A stretch of 64,000 bases of DNA from Trinickia soli (GTDB lineage: Bacteria > Pseudomonadota > Gammaproteobacteria > Burkholderiales > Burkholderiaceae): the NCBI RefSeq assembly GCF_002879855.1, contig NZ_PNYB01000006.1, positions 124,001 through 188,000 on the forward strand. The letters run 5' to 3'. Each line of letters begins with the position of its first letter. The first letter of the stretch is position 1. Below, piece after piece: positions 49,716 through 61,946 of this stretch. The notes beneath the pieces were generated by a model. The model was not told the DNA's origin, ran no database searches, and saw nothing but the letters and a program-made list of their open reading frames with translations. A program made the translations under genes and the position numbers.

Positions 49716-50579
49716 ATGCTTGCCAGAATCGAAGCCATGCGCGCCCAGCTGCGTCCGTCCGAGCGCAAACTGGCGGACTACGTGCTCGAGACCCCGCGCG
49801 AGGTGCTCGATTTGGCGATGACGGAGCTTGCGCAACGCGTCGGCGTCAGTCAGCCGACGATCGCCCGCTTTTGCCAGGCCCTGGGCTGCGGCGGCTTCCG
49901 CGAATTCAAAATCCGCCTTGCGCAGAGCATCGCCCCGGGCTTGCCGTCCGTCTATCGCGACGTACGCCCCGACGAACCGGCGCCGGGCGTCGTCGCCAAA
50001 GTCTTCGACCGCACGATCGGCGCACTGATCGAGGTCAGGAACAGCTTGTCGGCGCACAGCGTCGGCAAGGCGATCGATCTGCTCGCGCAGGCGTCGCGCA
50101 TCGAGTTCTACGGGGCCGGCGGTTCGGGCATTGCCGCTCAGGACATCCAGCACAAGTTCTTCCGGCTCGGCATACCGAGCGTCGCCTATGCCGATCCCCA
50201 CACCTATACGATGTCGGCGGCTTTACTCGGGGAAGGCGACGTCGTCGTCGCGATTTCGAATACGGGGCGCACGCGCGACATCGTCGAAGCTGCACGCGCC
50301 GCCACGGCCTGCGGGGCGAAAGTCATCGCGATCACGCATAGCAGTTCCCCGCTCGCTCAGGTCGCGACGGTGAGCCTGTTTGCGAACGTCGCCGAGGAAA
50401 CCGATATTTTTTCGCCGATGACTTCGCGCGTTTCGCATCTGGCGATCGGCGATATCCTGGCCGTCGGGGTCGCGCTCAAACGCGGACCGGATCTCGTCGA
50501 CAAACTGGGCCGTGCCAAGAAAGCGATCACGCGCCGCCGCATCGACGCGGCGCAAGCACAAGAAGAAGAGGACAGCTAA
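49716..50579 (+). CDS. hexR: HexR-like MurR/RpiR transcriptional regulator
   Basis: Regulator of 287 residues. The N-terminal helix-turn-helix includes LAQRVGVSQPTIARFCQALG; the C-terminal SIS sugar-phosphate domain includes EFYGAGGSGIAAQDIQHKFF and AISNTGRTRDIVEAARAA. HexR binds KDPG and derepresses central-carbon genes. Many Burkholderia carry an RpiR domain fused to glucokinase; this is the free-standing form, divergent from edd. The tail is charged (AQAQEEEDS) and overlaps the convergent hemJ-like gene by four bases. Confidence 0.92.
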   Translation: MLARIEAMRAQLRPSERKLADYVLETPREVLDLAMTELAQRVGVSQPTIARFCQALGCGGFREFKIRLAQSIAPGLPSVYRDVRPDEPAPGVVAKVFDRTIGALIEVRNSLSAHSVGKAIDLLAQASRIEFYGAGGSGIAAQDIQHKFFRLGIPSVAYADPHTYTMSAALLGEGDVVVAISNTGRTRDIVEAARAATACGAKVIAITHSSSPLAQVATVSLFANVAEETDIFSPMTSRVSHLAIGDILAVGVALKRGPDLVDKLGRAKKAITRRRIDAAQAQEEEDS

Positions 50580-50992
50580 AACGGCTTGACGACGACGAGC
50601 GCGACGGCCGCGATCAGGCCGAGCACAGGCAGTTCGTTGAAGTACCGATACCAGCGGTGCGAGCGACGATTCTCGCCGCGCTCGAACGCGGTCAGCAAGC
50701 GGCCGCAGTAGTGGTGATAAGCGATCAGCAGCACGACCACGCCAAGCTTCGCGTGAAGCCACCCCTGCCCGCTGCCGATGCCGTAGCCAAGCCATAGCCC
50801 CAGCCCGCAGGCAAGCGCAATGACGGCGATCATCGTCATGAAGCGATAGAGCTTGCGCGCCATCGTCAGCAGCCGCGCACAGGCAGCCGGCTCGGTCTCC
50901 ATGGCGAGGTTGACGAAAATTCGCGGCAGATAGAACAGGCCTGCAAACCAGGAGGCCACAAATACGATGTGAAACGTCTTGAGCCAGAGCAT
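50576..50992 (-). CDS. hemJ: HemJ/UPF0093-type membrane protein (CopD family)
   Basis: Integral membrane protein of 138 residues with four hydrophobic segments. The N-terminal WLKTFHIVFVASWFAGLFYL and PRIFVNLAME, then WLHAKLGVVVLLIAYHHYCG, match the HemJ protoporphyrinogen IX oxidase family (conserved His in the first helix, Lys in HAKL). HemJ oxidises protoporphyrinogen in haem synthesis; some annotations call it CopD family. The stop overlaps the end of the convergent hexR gene. Confidence 0.85.
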   Translation of the reverse strand: MLWLKTFHIVFVASWFAGLFYLPRIFVNLAMETEPAACARLLTMARKLYRFMTMIAVIALACGLGLWLGYGIGSGQGWLHAKLGVVVLLIAYHHYCGRLLTAFERGENRRSHRWYRYFNELPVLGLIAAVALVVVKPF

Positions 50993-51074
50993 CGTTATCG
51001 TGTGTGTCGTCCAGCGTTGTCGTGGGTGGGTTTCACCGCCACAGCGTCGATCGGTCGCGTCGATCGATTTCCCG

Positions 51075-52364
51075 CTACTGGCGTACTTCGCCGTGCCCCA
51101 GCACGACGTACTTGAGCGAGGTCAACCCTTCGAGTCCGACCGGGCCACGCGCATGCAGCTTGTCGTTCGAGATGCCGATCTCGGCGCCCAAACCGAATTC
51201 GAAGCCATCGGCGAAGCGCGTAGAGGCATTCACCATGACGCTGGCCGAATCGACTTCGCGCAAGAAACGCATTGCACGGTCGTGGTCCTCGGTGACGATC
51301 GCATCGGTATGCGCCGAGCCGTACGCGTTGATGTGCTCGATCGCCGCGTCGATTCCATCGACGACCTTGATCGCCAGCACGGGCGCCAGATACTCGGTAC
51401 GCCAATCTTCTTCGGTCGCATCGACGAGCGCGAGCGGCGGCGCATCGGCGGGCCAGGGCGCAGCTTCCAGCACAGCGCGCGTGGCGGCGTCCACGCGCAG
51501 TTCGACGTCCTTGTCGCGGTAGACGCGCGCCAGCGCAGGCAAAGCGGCGCGGGCGATGCCGCGAGCGACGAGCAACGTCTCCATCGTGTTGCAGGTACCG
51601 TAACGATGCGTCTTCGCGTTGTCGCAGACGGCGAGCGCCTTGCATAGATCGGCGCGGTCATCGACATAGACGTGGCAGATGCCGTCGAGGTGCTTGATCA
51701 TCGGCACCCGCGCTTCCTCGATGAGCCGTGCAATCAGGCTCTTGCCGCCGCGCGGCACGATGACGTCGACGTACTCCGTCATCGTAATCAGCTTGCCGAC
51801 GGCCGCGCGATCGGCGGTCTCGACCACCTGCACGGCATCGCGCGGCAAGCCCGCGGCGGCCAAACCTTCGGCGATCAGCCTGGCCAGCGCCGTATTCGAC
51901 GCGAGCGCTTCCGAGCCGCCACGCAAAATAGCCGCGTTGCCCGACTTCAAACACAGCGCCGCGGCATCGATCGTCACATTCGGCCGCGATTCGTAAATGA
52001 TGCCGATCACACCCAGCGGCACACGCATCCGGCCCACCTGGATACCGCTCGGCCGATATTTGAGGTTGTCGATTTCACCGATGGGATCGGGCAGCGCAAT
52101 GACCTGCCGCAGGCCTTCGATCATCGTCGCCACGGCCTTGTCCGACAACGTCAGACGATCGACGAACGCCGCGTCCATGCCCTTTTCGCGCGCGTTCGCG
52201 ACATCGCGCGCGTTCGCTTCCTTGAGGGCGGCCTGCTCGCGCTCGATCGCGCAGGCGATAGCCTCCAGTGCGTCGTTCTTGGCGCTCGTTGCAGCACGCG
52301 CCATTGCGCGCGAAGCGGCCCGCGCGCGGCGGCCGATGCCGGTCATGTACTCGTCGATTTCCAT
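51075..52364 (-). CDS. proA: Gamma-glutamyl phosphate reductase
   Basis: Second proline-synthesis enzyme, an aldehyde-dehydrogenase-fold protein of 429 residues. [54 protein letters not shown] (catalytic Cys) and [13 protein letters not shown] are conserved. An ATG one codon earlier (52367) is possible. It follows holA on the same strand, the usual order in Burkholderiaceae. Confidence 0.97.
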   Translation of the reverse strand: MEIDEYMTGIGRRARAASRAMARAATSAKNDALEAIACAIEREQAALKEANARDVANAREKGMDAAFVDRLTLSDKAVATMIEGLRQVIALPDPIGEIDNLKYRPSGIQVGRMRVPLGVIGIIYESRPNVTIDAAALCLKSGNAAILRGGSEALASNTALARLIAEGLAAAGLPRDAVQVVETADRAAVGKLITMTEYVDVIVPRGGKSLIARLIEEARVPMIKHLDGICHVYVDDRADLCKALAVCDNAKTHRYGTCNTMETLLVARGIARAALPALARVYRDKDVELRVDAATRAVLEAAPWPADAPPLALVDATEEDWRTEYLAPVLAIKVVDGIDAAIEHINAYGSAHTDAIVTEDHDRAMRFLREVDSASVMVNASTRFADGFEFGLGAEIGISNDKLHARGPVGLEGLTSLKYVVLGHGEVRQ

Positions 52365-52446
52365 CATGATTCTCGTTCGCGGCGCGGCCGGCGCGCCTTC
52401 CGTCTATCGTGTCAGCGGCGCAAGGGCCGTCGTGTCGATTGTAGCC

Positions 52447-53535
52447 TCAGGCGCGCAGCGGGCGTGCGGCGCCATGCTTGTCCGGCGCAGCGACCAGCGC
52501 GGCAAGCTCGAACAAACCGTCCCATGGGTCCGGCGGCAGCGCCGCGCGCCGGCGGCTGCCCGGGGCCGAGCCCGTCAGCCCCTTCACTTGCCGATCGAGC
52601 GCGGCGGCCAGCGCGAGACCTTCCTCGAGCAGCGGCTCCGTCACGCGTGAGAGCGCCGGCCCGACAAGGCGCTCGCGCGGCCCCCACACGCGATTCTCGC
52701 GCAGCAGCATCGCGAGCGGCTTGCCGGCCGCCGTACCGCGCTTGATCTTCAACAACGTTCGCAATTCCTCGGTCAGCGCCCAGAGCACGAGCACGGCCGC
52801 CTCGCCCTCGCCTTTCAGGCCGTCGAGCATGCGCGAGAGCCGGCCCACATCGCCGGCCAACATCGCCTCGTTGAGCTTGAAGACGTCGTAACGGGCGACA
52901 TTGAGCACCGCGTCATGCACCTGTTCGAACGTCAAAACGCCCTGCGGGTACAGCAACCCGAGTTTCTGAATCTCCTGGTGAGCGGCCAGCAGATTGCCTT
53001 CGACGCGCTCGGCAATGAATTGCAACGCTCGCCGCCCGTCTTCGCCTGGCGGTACGCGTTGGCCTTGCTGCGCCAGACGCTGCGCGACCCAATTGGGCAA
53101 CTGCGCGCGCTCGACGGGATCGATCCGCAACGACACGCCGCCCTCCGTCAACGCCGTAAACCACGCCGACTTCTGCGTCGCGGCATCGAGCCGCGGCAGC
53201 GTCACCAGCATCAGCACGTCGGGATTGCCGGCAGCCGCGAGCGTCTTCAGCGCATCGGCGCCTTCCTTGCCCGGCTTGCCCGTCGGAATCCGCAACTCGA
53301 TCAATTGGCGCTCGCCGAACAGCGACATCGACTGCGTCGCACCAAGCAGCGAACTCCAATCGAAACTGCGCTCGACGGTAAACACGTTGCGTTCGGTGAA
53401 TCCGGCCGCCCGCGCCGCCGCGCGAATGCGATCGCACGCCTCCTGCGCGAGCAGATGCTCGTCGCCGAAGACGACGTAGAGGCCGGCAAGGCCCTTCGTC
53501 AGATGCGTGTCGAGCGCGTCGAGTCGCAGTTGCAT
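52447..53535 (-). CDS. holA: DNA polymerase III delta subunit
   Basis: Clamp-loader subunit of 362 residues. LAGLYVVFGDEHLLAQEACD is the family N-terminal strand-loop; FTVERSFDWSSLLGATQSMS, SLFGERQLIELRIPTGKPG and LPRLDAATQKSAWF follow. The C-terminal collar domain includes ALVLWALTEELRTLLKIK. It opens the beta clamp during loading. It follows lptE after 43 bases in the leuS-lptE-holA-proA group. Confidence 0.95.
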   Translation of the reverse strand: MQLRLDALDTHLTKGLAGLYVVFGDEHLLAQEACDRIRAAARAAGFTERNVFTVERSFDWSSLLGATQSMSLFGERQLIELRIPTGKPGKEGADALKTLAAAGNPDVLMLVTLPRLDAATQKSAWFTALTEGGVSLRIDPVERAQLPNWVAQRLAQQGQRVPPGEDGRRALQFIAERVEGNLLAAHQEIQKLGLLYPQGVLTFEQVHDAVLNVARYDVFKLNEAMLAGDVGRLSRMLDGLKGEGEAAVLVLWALTEELRTLLKIKRGTAAGKPLAMLLRENRVWGPRERLVGPALSRVTEPLLEEGLALAAALDRQVKGLTGSAPGSRRRAALPPDPWDGLFELAALVAAPDKHGAARPLRA

Positions 53536-53578
53536 GAGCGGATCGGACTAAGCGGGTGATTGCGATCGGCCGGCGCGA

Positions 53579-54130
53579 TCACAGCGGCGGCGGCGGCAAC
53601 GGCGCGCGCGGCGCAACGCCCGGGGTCTGTTGTCCCGGCACCGGACGCAGCGTATGCACCGTTGCGAGACGACGCGTCAGTTGATCGACCGCATCGTTCT
53701 GCATGTCGAGGTAGAGCAAATCGGCCTCTTGCGCCTTTGCCTGCGAGTACTGGACGCTGTAGGTCATCGCGCGATTGAGCGCGATGATGCTCGACGGGAT
53801 CAGGACGGAACCGTCCACGGCCGTAAGCGAGTAGCCGAGCGAGTAATTGAGTTGATACTCGGCCGCCACGCCGAGCGAGTTCTGCGTCAACACGTTCTGC
53901 CCGCGCGATTCGCTGAGGGACAGAACGGCATCGGCGTCGGCCGGCGACTTGACCACGACCGTATCGCTGCCGCCTTCGATCATCCGCGTCAAGCGGGCGG
54001 TCACGACCGGCGGCGCGCCGACGATCACGAGCCGCTTGAACGCATAGTTTTGCTGCCCGCGCAGTTGGAAACCGCAGGCGGCGAGCATCATCGTGCCGCA
54101 CGTCAGCGCGAGAAACGATCGGCGAATCAC
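53579..54130 (-). CDS. lptE: LPS-assembly lipoprotein LptE
   Basis: Outer-membrane plug for LptD, 183 residues. The signal peptide ends in the lipobox LAAC (Cys19), directly followed by GFQLRG, the LptE hallmark. The mature domain includes NSLGVAAEYQLNYSLGYSL. The last ~25 residues are proline-rich (PGVAPRAPLPPPPL). It lies between leuS and holA, as in E. coli. Confidence 0.95.
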   Translation of the reverse strand: MIRRSFLALTCGTMMLAACGFQLRGQQNYAFKRLVIVGAPPVVTARLTRMIEGGSDTVVVKSPADADAVLSLSESRGQNVLTQNSLGVAAEYQLNYSLGYSLTAVDGSVLIPSSIIALNRAMTYSVQYSQAKAQEADLLYLDMQNDAVDQLTRRLATVHTLRPVPGQQTPGVAPRAPLPPPPL

Positions 54131-54203
54131 ATTGGCTCCTTAGAGTCTGTTGACACGCGGTGGCCGTGCCACTTGCACACGGACCGCCGCGGCGTACTGC
54201 GCT

Positions 54204-57465
<3,262 letters not shown>

Positions 57466-57501
57466 CATCGCCCCCTATCGTTCAGCCGTTACGCTCGTGC
57501 C

Positions 57502-58284
57502 TCACACGCGGGCTTTGCGCGCCGCGTTGCCGCCCTGGGTGCGCTCGGCCCCGAACGCGTCGCCCGCCTGGTGCGGACGCGCAATGCCGGAACCCGCCGT
57601 TTGCTCGTGCGTTTCCTGGTGCAAATCCGGCGCGCATACATAGGCGTGCAAATCGTGCGCAAACCCGTCCAATTCTTCGGACAGTTGGCGTTGCATCCGG
57701 CCGAGCACGTTGTACGCCAGCACAGCCGGAATAGCGACGACGAGACCGAAGGCCGTCATGATGAGCGCTTCGCCGACGGGGCCGGCGACATTCTCGATCA
57801 TCGCCTGCCCGCTTGCGGCAATGCTGCCAAGGGCGTGATAAATGCCCCAGACGGTGCCGAGCAGACCGACGAACGGCGCGGTGCTGCCGACCGACGCCAA
57901 CAACACCTGCCCAAACTCGAGCCGACGCTGCGACGCGAGCAACGCTTCGCGCAGCGCCCGCAGCACGCGCTCGCCGCGCTCGACGCGCGCGAGCATGGCG
58001 GATGGAGCCTGCACTTCGGCGGCAGCCAGGGCCGCCTCGGCCAACGGCGCGAAAACGCGCTCGCGGTCGGCCCCGCGCAGGGCCAGCACGCCCTCGGAGA
58101 GCGTAGCCGATTGCCAAAACAACGCGATCGCGCGCGGGCCTTGACGCTTGGCGCGTGTGAGCATCCAGCCTTTGACGATCAGAAAGCACCAGCTCGCGAT
58201 CGACATGGCCAGCAGCAAATAGGCGACGCCGTGCGTGAGCGCGTCACCCGCTTGCAAATAGTGAACGACGCCCGTGTTTTGCAT
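57502..58284 (-). CDS. exbB: MotA/TolQ/ExbB proton channel family protein
   Basis: Membrane protein of 260 residues with three helices: GVAYLLLAMSIASWCFLIVKG, the GSTAPFVGLLGTVWGIYHAL signature, and ALIMTAFGLVVAIPAVLAYN. Forms the stator pentamer with ExbD. The C-terminal ~30 residues are polar and variable. ATG at 58284 gives the MQNTGVVHYL start. It is downstream of dapB and upstream of exbD and leuS. Confidence 0.93.
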   Translation of the reverse strand: MQNTGVVHYLQAGDALTHGVAYLLLAMSIASWCFLIVKGWMLTRAKRQGPRAIALFWQSATLSEGVLALRGADRERVFAPLAEAALAAAEVQAPSAMLARVERGERVLRALREALLASQRRLEFGQVLLASVGSTAPFVGLLGTVWGIYHALGSIAASGQAMIENVAGPVGEALIMTAFGLVVAIPAVLAYNVLGRMQRQLSEELDGFAHDLHAYVCAPDLHQETHEQTAGSGIARPHQAGDAFGAERTQGGNAARKARV

Positions 58285-58359
58285 GCGAGAACTGGAAACC
58301 GAGAGCAACAACTTGAAAGAAAGCGCCCGCGAGAGCCTGGCGCCCCTGTCGGCCGCGGA

Positions 58360-59166
58360 TCAGCGCAAGCCGAGGACGTCCTGCATGTCGTACAGCCCGG
58401 CGTCACGTTCGGCGAGAAAGCGCGCGGCGCGCAGCGCCCCTTGCGCATACGAGACGCGGCTTGCCGATTTGTGCGTGATTTCGATGCGCTCGCCGGTGCC
58501 GGCGAACAGCACCGTGTGATCGCCGACAATGTCGCCGCCGCGAATGGCCGAGAAGCCGATCGTCGACGGATCGCGTTCGCCGGTGACGCCGTTGCGCCCG
58601 TAGACCGCGCACTGTTTCAGGTCGCGGCCGAGCGCGCCGGCGATCGCCTCGCCCATCGCGAGCGCCGTGCCCGAGGGCGCGTCGACCTTGTGGCGGTGAT
58701 GCGCTTCGATGATCTCGATGTCGTAACCGGTAGCGAAATGACGCGCGGCGAATTCGAGCAACTTCAGCGTGACGTTGACGCCGACGCTCATGTTCGCGGC
58801 AAATACGATGCCGATCTTCTCGCCGGCCGCACGCACGGCTTCGCGCTGGGTTTCGCTCATGCCCGTCGTGCCGATGACGAGCTTCTTGCCGTGCCGCAAG
58901 GCTGCATCGATGTACGTCATCGTGCCTTCGGGGCGCGTGAAATCGATCAGGCAATCGGCTTGAGCGAACACCTGCTCGATATCGTCGGTCAGCGCCACGC
59001 CGGTGCGCTGACCGAGGAACGCGCCCGCATCCTCGCCCAGTTGCGGCGCGCCCGGCCGATCGAGCGCGCCGGCGAGCGTCGCATCGGACTCGTTCAAAAC
59101 GGCTTCGATCAACATCCGGCCCATTCGGCCCGATGCTCCGGCGATCGCGATCTTCATCGGCGACAT
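58360..59166 (-). CDS. dapB: 4-hydroxy-tetrahydrodipicolinate reductase
   Basis: Lysine/diaminopimelate pathway enzyme of 268 residues. [19 protein letters not shown] binds NAD(P)[28 protein letters not shown] and [19 protein letters not shown] (catalytic HHRxK) are intact. ATG at 59166 is used because AGAGG precedes it at good distance; the alternative MKIAIAG start at 59157 lacks one. Confidence 0.97.
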   Translation of the reverse strand: MSPMKIAIAGASGRMGRMLIEAVLNESDATLAGALDRPGAPQLGEDAGAFLGQRTGVALTDDIEQVFAQADCLIDFTRPEGTMTYIDAALRHGKKLVIGTTGMSETQREAVRAAGEKIGIVFAANMSVGVNVTLKLLEFAARHFATGYDIEIIEAHHRHKVDAPSGTALAMGEAIAGALGRDLKQCAVYGRNGVTGERDPSTIGFSAIRGGDIVGDHTVLFAGTGERIEITHKSASRVSYAQGALRAARFLAERDAGLYDMQDVLGLR

Positions 59167-59238
59167 GCGTACCTCTTTGATTGAAGGCCCGGCCGCCTTC
59201 GGCAGGCCGGCAGCGCCCATCGAGGCGCCCTGGAAAAC

Positions 59239-59276
59239 AAAAAAGCGGGCGGCGCGCCTTGCGCACGGCCCGCCTC
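59239..59276 (-). terminator. Intrinsic terminator between bamE and dapB
   Basis: On the minus strand, stem GCGGGC/GCCCGC extended by GTGCGC/GCGCGC-type pairing, followed by TTTTTTG. It lies about 40 bases after the bamE stop and separates bamE from dapB. Confidence 0.82.
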
Positions 59277-59313
59277 GAGGACCATCCCAATCCTGGCCCG
59301 GGAAATCGAACGC

Positions 59314-60108
59314 TCAGCCGCCCGTACCGGACGCGCCCTGCGACGAGGACGACACCGACTGCTTGCCCGCCCCGATGCTGCCCGAAGGCGAACCGGTCGG
59401 GCCGACCGGATTGCTTTGATCCGGCGAAGCAGGCTGCGGCTCGCGATGGAACTGAAACTGCGGCGTCGCGCTCGGCAGCGCGCCCGAGGGCGACGGCGTA
59501 CCCGAACGGACCGGCCGCTTGGCCGGCGTCGCGGGGACCTGGTTCGTTGCCCGGTTCGCTGCTTGCGCGGCTTGCGCATTGGCCGCCTCGGCCTCGCTCG
59601 CACTCGCCGCACCGCTGGCAGCCTCGACAGGCGCCGCAGCCGCTACTGATGCCGAAGCGCCCGACGCCGCCGCGGCCGCCTTCGCCTTCTTGCCATGCTT
59701 ATCGCCGTCGATATCGGCGAGCAGCTCGAGGTTGGATGGCAGATCCTCTCCGCCTGACCAGCTCACGACGTGATCGCCGTCGAAGTTGACGACGAAATCG
59801 CGCTGCTGCACGATGGCCGTCGAGCCGCGCTTGAAGTAGAAGACGTAATCCCAGCGCTCGTTATGGAACATGTCGGTGAGCAGCGGCGTGCCGAGCGCCG
59901 CCTTCACTTCGTCGCGCGTCATGCCGACGCGCATATTCGCAGCCGCTTCCTTCGAAACGAAGTTGCCCTGCACGATGGTGATGCGATACGGCGTAATGCT
60001 CTGGGCGACGCGCTGCGTGAGACTGTCGTAGGTCGAACATCCCGCAACGAGCGCAACCGTGGAGGCAGCGATCAACAGGTTGCGCACGTGGCTTCCCCCG
60101 CGCTTCAT
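59314..60108 (-). CDS. bamE: Outer membrane assembly lipoprotein BamE with long low-complexity tail
   Basis: BamE/SmpA lipoprotein, 264 residues. The signal ends ALVAGC (Cys24); the conserved YRITIVQGNFVSKEAAANM, RVGMTRDEVKAALGTPLLTD and HNERWDYVFYFKRG define the BamE fold. Beyond residue ~150 is a long Ala/Ser/Pro-rich extension, more than doubling the E. coli length. Start uncertain: MKRGG at 60108 gives a normal signal, while ATG 60126 has the better GGTGGG site. Divergent from fur, a conserved arrangement. Confidence 0.9.
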   Translation of the reverse strand: MKRGGSHVRNLLIAASTVALVAGCSTYDSLTQRVAQSITPYRITIVQGNFVSKEAAANMRVGMTRDEVKAALGTPLLTDMFHNERWDYVFYFKRGSTAIVQQRDFVVNFDGDHVVSWSGGEDLPSNLELLADIDGDKHGKKAKAAAAASGASASVAAAAPVEAASGAASASEAEAANAQAAQAANRATNQVPATPAKRPVRSGTPSPSGALPSATPQFQFHREPQPASPDQSNPVGPTGSPSGSIGAGKQSVSSSSQGASGTGG

Positions 60109-60252
60109 AAGAAAATTTGGACTCATTTCACCCACCGTGCGGGCCCCGTTTTATGCACAGCGTCGGGCCGCGCGAGTTTCATCGAAGATGACCGGAACAG
60201 CAAAAACCCATTACTATTCGAATCGTGCATTGTACTCTAGGGATGCCTAGCC

Positions 60253-60681
60253 ATGACCAATCCGACCGATCTCAAAAACATCGGGCTCAAGGCGACCCTA
60301 CCGCGCCTCAAGATTCTCGAAATTTTTCAGCGCAGCGCCGTGCGGCACCTGACCGCCGAAGACGTTTATCGCAATTTGCTTAGCGAAGAACTCGACATCG
60401 GCCTCGCCACCGTCTACCGCGTCCTGACGCAGTTCGAGCAGGCGGGTCTGCTGTCGCGCAGCAATTTCGAATCGGGTAAAGCCGTATTCGAGCTGAACGA
60501 AGGCTCACACCACGATCACCTCGTTTGCATCGACTGCGGCCGCGTCGAAGAGTTCTTCGACCCTGAAATCGAGAAACGCCAACAGCAGATCGCCGAAGAA
60601 CGCGGCTTCAAGCTGCAGGAACACGCGCTCGCGCTTTACGGCGTCTGCACCAAGGAAGCCTGCCCGCATCGCAAGCACTGA
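60253..60681 (+). CDS. fur: Ferric uptake regulator Fur
   Basis: Iron-responsive repressor of 142 residues. The winged helix includes [18 protein letters not shown] and [18 protein letters not shown]; the metal-binding stretch is [20 protein letters not shown], with a second site [11 protein letters not shown]. Expected to repress siderophore and iron-uptake genes. Divergent from bamE; 144 bases separate the starts. Confidence 0.97.
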   Translation: MTNPTDLKNIGLKATLPRLKILEIFQRSAVRHLTAEDVYRNLLSEELDIGLATVYRVLTQFEQAGLLSRSNFESGKAVFELNEGSHHDHLVCIDCGRVEEFFDPEIEKRQQQIAEERGFKLQEHALALYGVCTKEACPHRKH

Positions 60682-60711
60682 GCGACACGGCCGTTTCGTT
60701 TGCCAAATGAC

Positions 60712-60742
60712 AAGAGCCGCCCTCTGACGAGAGGCGGCTCTT
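60712..60742. terminator. Bidirectional terminator between fur and gapA
   Basis: AAGAGCCGCC and GGCGGCTCTT are perfect 10-bp arms; TCT/AGA can extend the stem past one bulged C. It separates the convergent fur and gapA genes; TTT follows on the plus strand and the minus strand has the matching T pair. Confidence 0.85.
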
Positions 60743-60790
60743 TCAGTTTGTGACGCCCGGCCGCCGCTGGCGGCCGGATGCGACGTCGGC

Positions 60791-61801
60791 TTACTTCGCC
60801 GTCGCGAGCGCGATCGCCGTATCGAGCATACGGTTCGAGAAGCCCCACTCGTTGTCGTACCAGCTCGACACCTTCACGAGACGGCCCGCAACCTTCGTCA
60901 GCGTCGCGTCGAACGTCGAACTCGCCGGATTGTGGTTGAAGTCGATCGAAACGAGCGGCGCCGTGTTATAGCCGAGGATACCCTTCAGTTCGCCTTCGGC
61001 AGCGTCCTTCATGATCGCGTTGATCTCTTCGACCGTCGTGTCGCGCTTGGCGATGAACGAGAGGTCGACGATCGAGACGTTGATCGTCGGAACGCGGATG
61101 GCGTAGCCGTCGAGCTTGCCGGCCAGCTCGGGCAGCACGAGGCCGATCGCAGCGGCAGCGCCCGTCTTCGTCGGGATCTGGCTATGCGTGGCCGACCGCG
61201 CGCGGCGCAGGTCTTCGTGATAGACGTCCGTCAGCACCTGGTCGTTCGTGTAGGCGTGGATCGTCGTCATCAGGCCCGTTTCGAGGCCGATTTTATCGTT
61301 GAGCGGCTTGACGAGCGGCGCGAGGCAGTTCGTCGTGCAGGACGCATTCGAGACGACCGTGTGCGCGGCCTTCAGCGTGTTGTGGTTCACGCCGTAGACG
61401 ATCGTCGCATCGACATCCTTGCCGCCCGGCGCCGAGATCAGCACCTTCTTCGCGCCGCCGGCCAAATGCGCGCTCGCCTTTTCCTTCGACGTGAAGAAGC
61501 CCGTGCATTCCATCACGACGTCAACGCCGAGCTCGCCCCACGGCAGTTCGGCCGGGTTGCGGTTGGCCAGCACGCGGATCTTGTCGCCATTGACGACGAG
61601 GTTCTCGCCCTCGACCGCCACGTCGCCCGGGAACGGGCCGTGTGCCGTGTCGTACTTCGTCAGGTGGGCGTTCGTCTTCGCATCGCCGAGGTCGTTGATC
61701 GCAACGATCTGCAGATCGTGCTTCTTGCCGCTCTCGTAGAACGCACGCAGCGTGTTGCGGCCGATCCGGCCATATCCGTTGATTGCAACGCGTACCGTCA
61801 T
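60791..61801 (-). CDS. gapA: Glyceraldehyde-3-phosphate dehydrogenase
   Basis: Glycolytic dehydrogenase of 336 residues. [20 protein letters not shown] binds [15 protein letters not shown] carries the catalytic cysteine, and the final helix [13 protein letters not shown] is typical. It lies 145 bases downstream of tkt on the same strand, the usual tkt-gap pairing in this group. Confidence 0.98.
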   Translation of the reverse strand: MTVRVAINGYGRIGRNTLRAFYESGKKHDLQIVAINDLGDAKTNAHLTKYDTAHGPFPGDVAVEGENLVVNGDKIRVLANRNPAELPWGELGVDVVMECTGFFTSKEKASAHLAGGAKKVLISAPGGKDVDATIVYGVNHNTLKAAHTVVSNASCTTNCLAPLVKPLNDKIGLETGLMTTIHAYTNDQVLTDVYHEDLRRARSATHSQIPTKTGAAAAIGLVLPELAGKLDGYAIRVPTINVSIVDLSFIAKRDTTVEEINAIMKDAAEGELKGILGYNTAPLVSIDFNHNPASSTFDATLTKVAGRLVKVSSWYDNEWGFSNRMLDTAIALATAK

Positions 61802-61946
61802 GTTGGTTCTCCTGATATTTGGGCTGAAAAAACCTGTCGCTACTGCATGCCTGCCGGCGCGGCGCGACAGCGAGAGTCGCCCGCAGCCTCGCCGCCGCCG
61901 GCAAGCCGTATTGCGTCTTGCCGTGAAGTTTATCCGTTGCCCGCTC

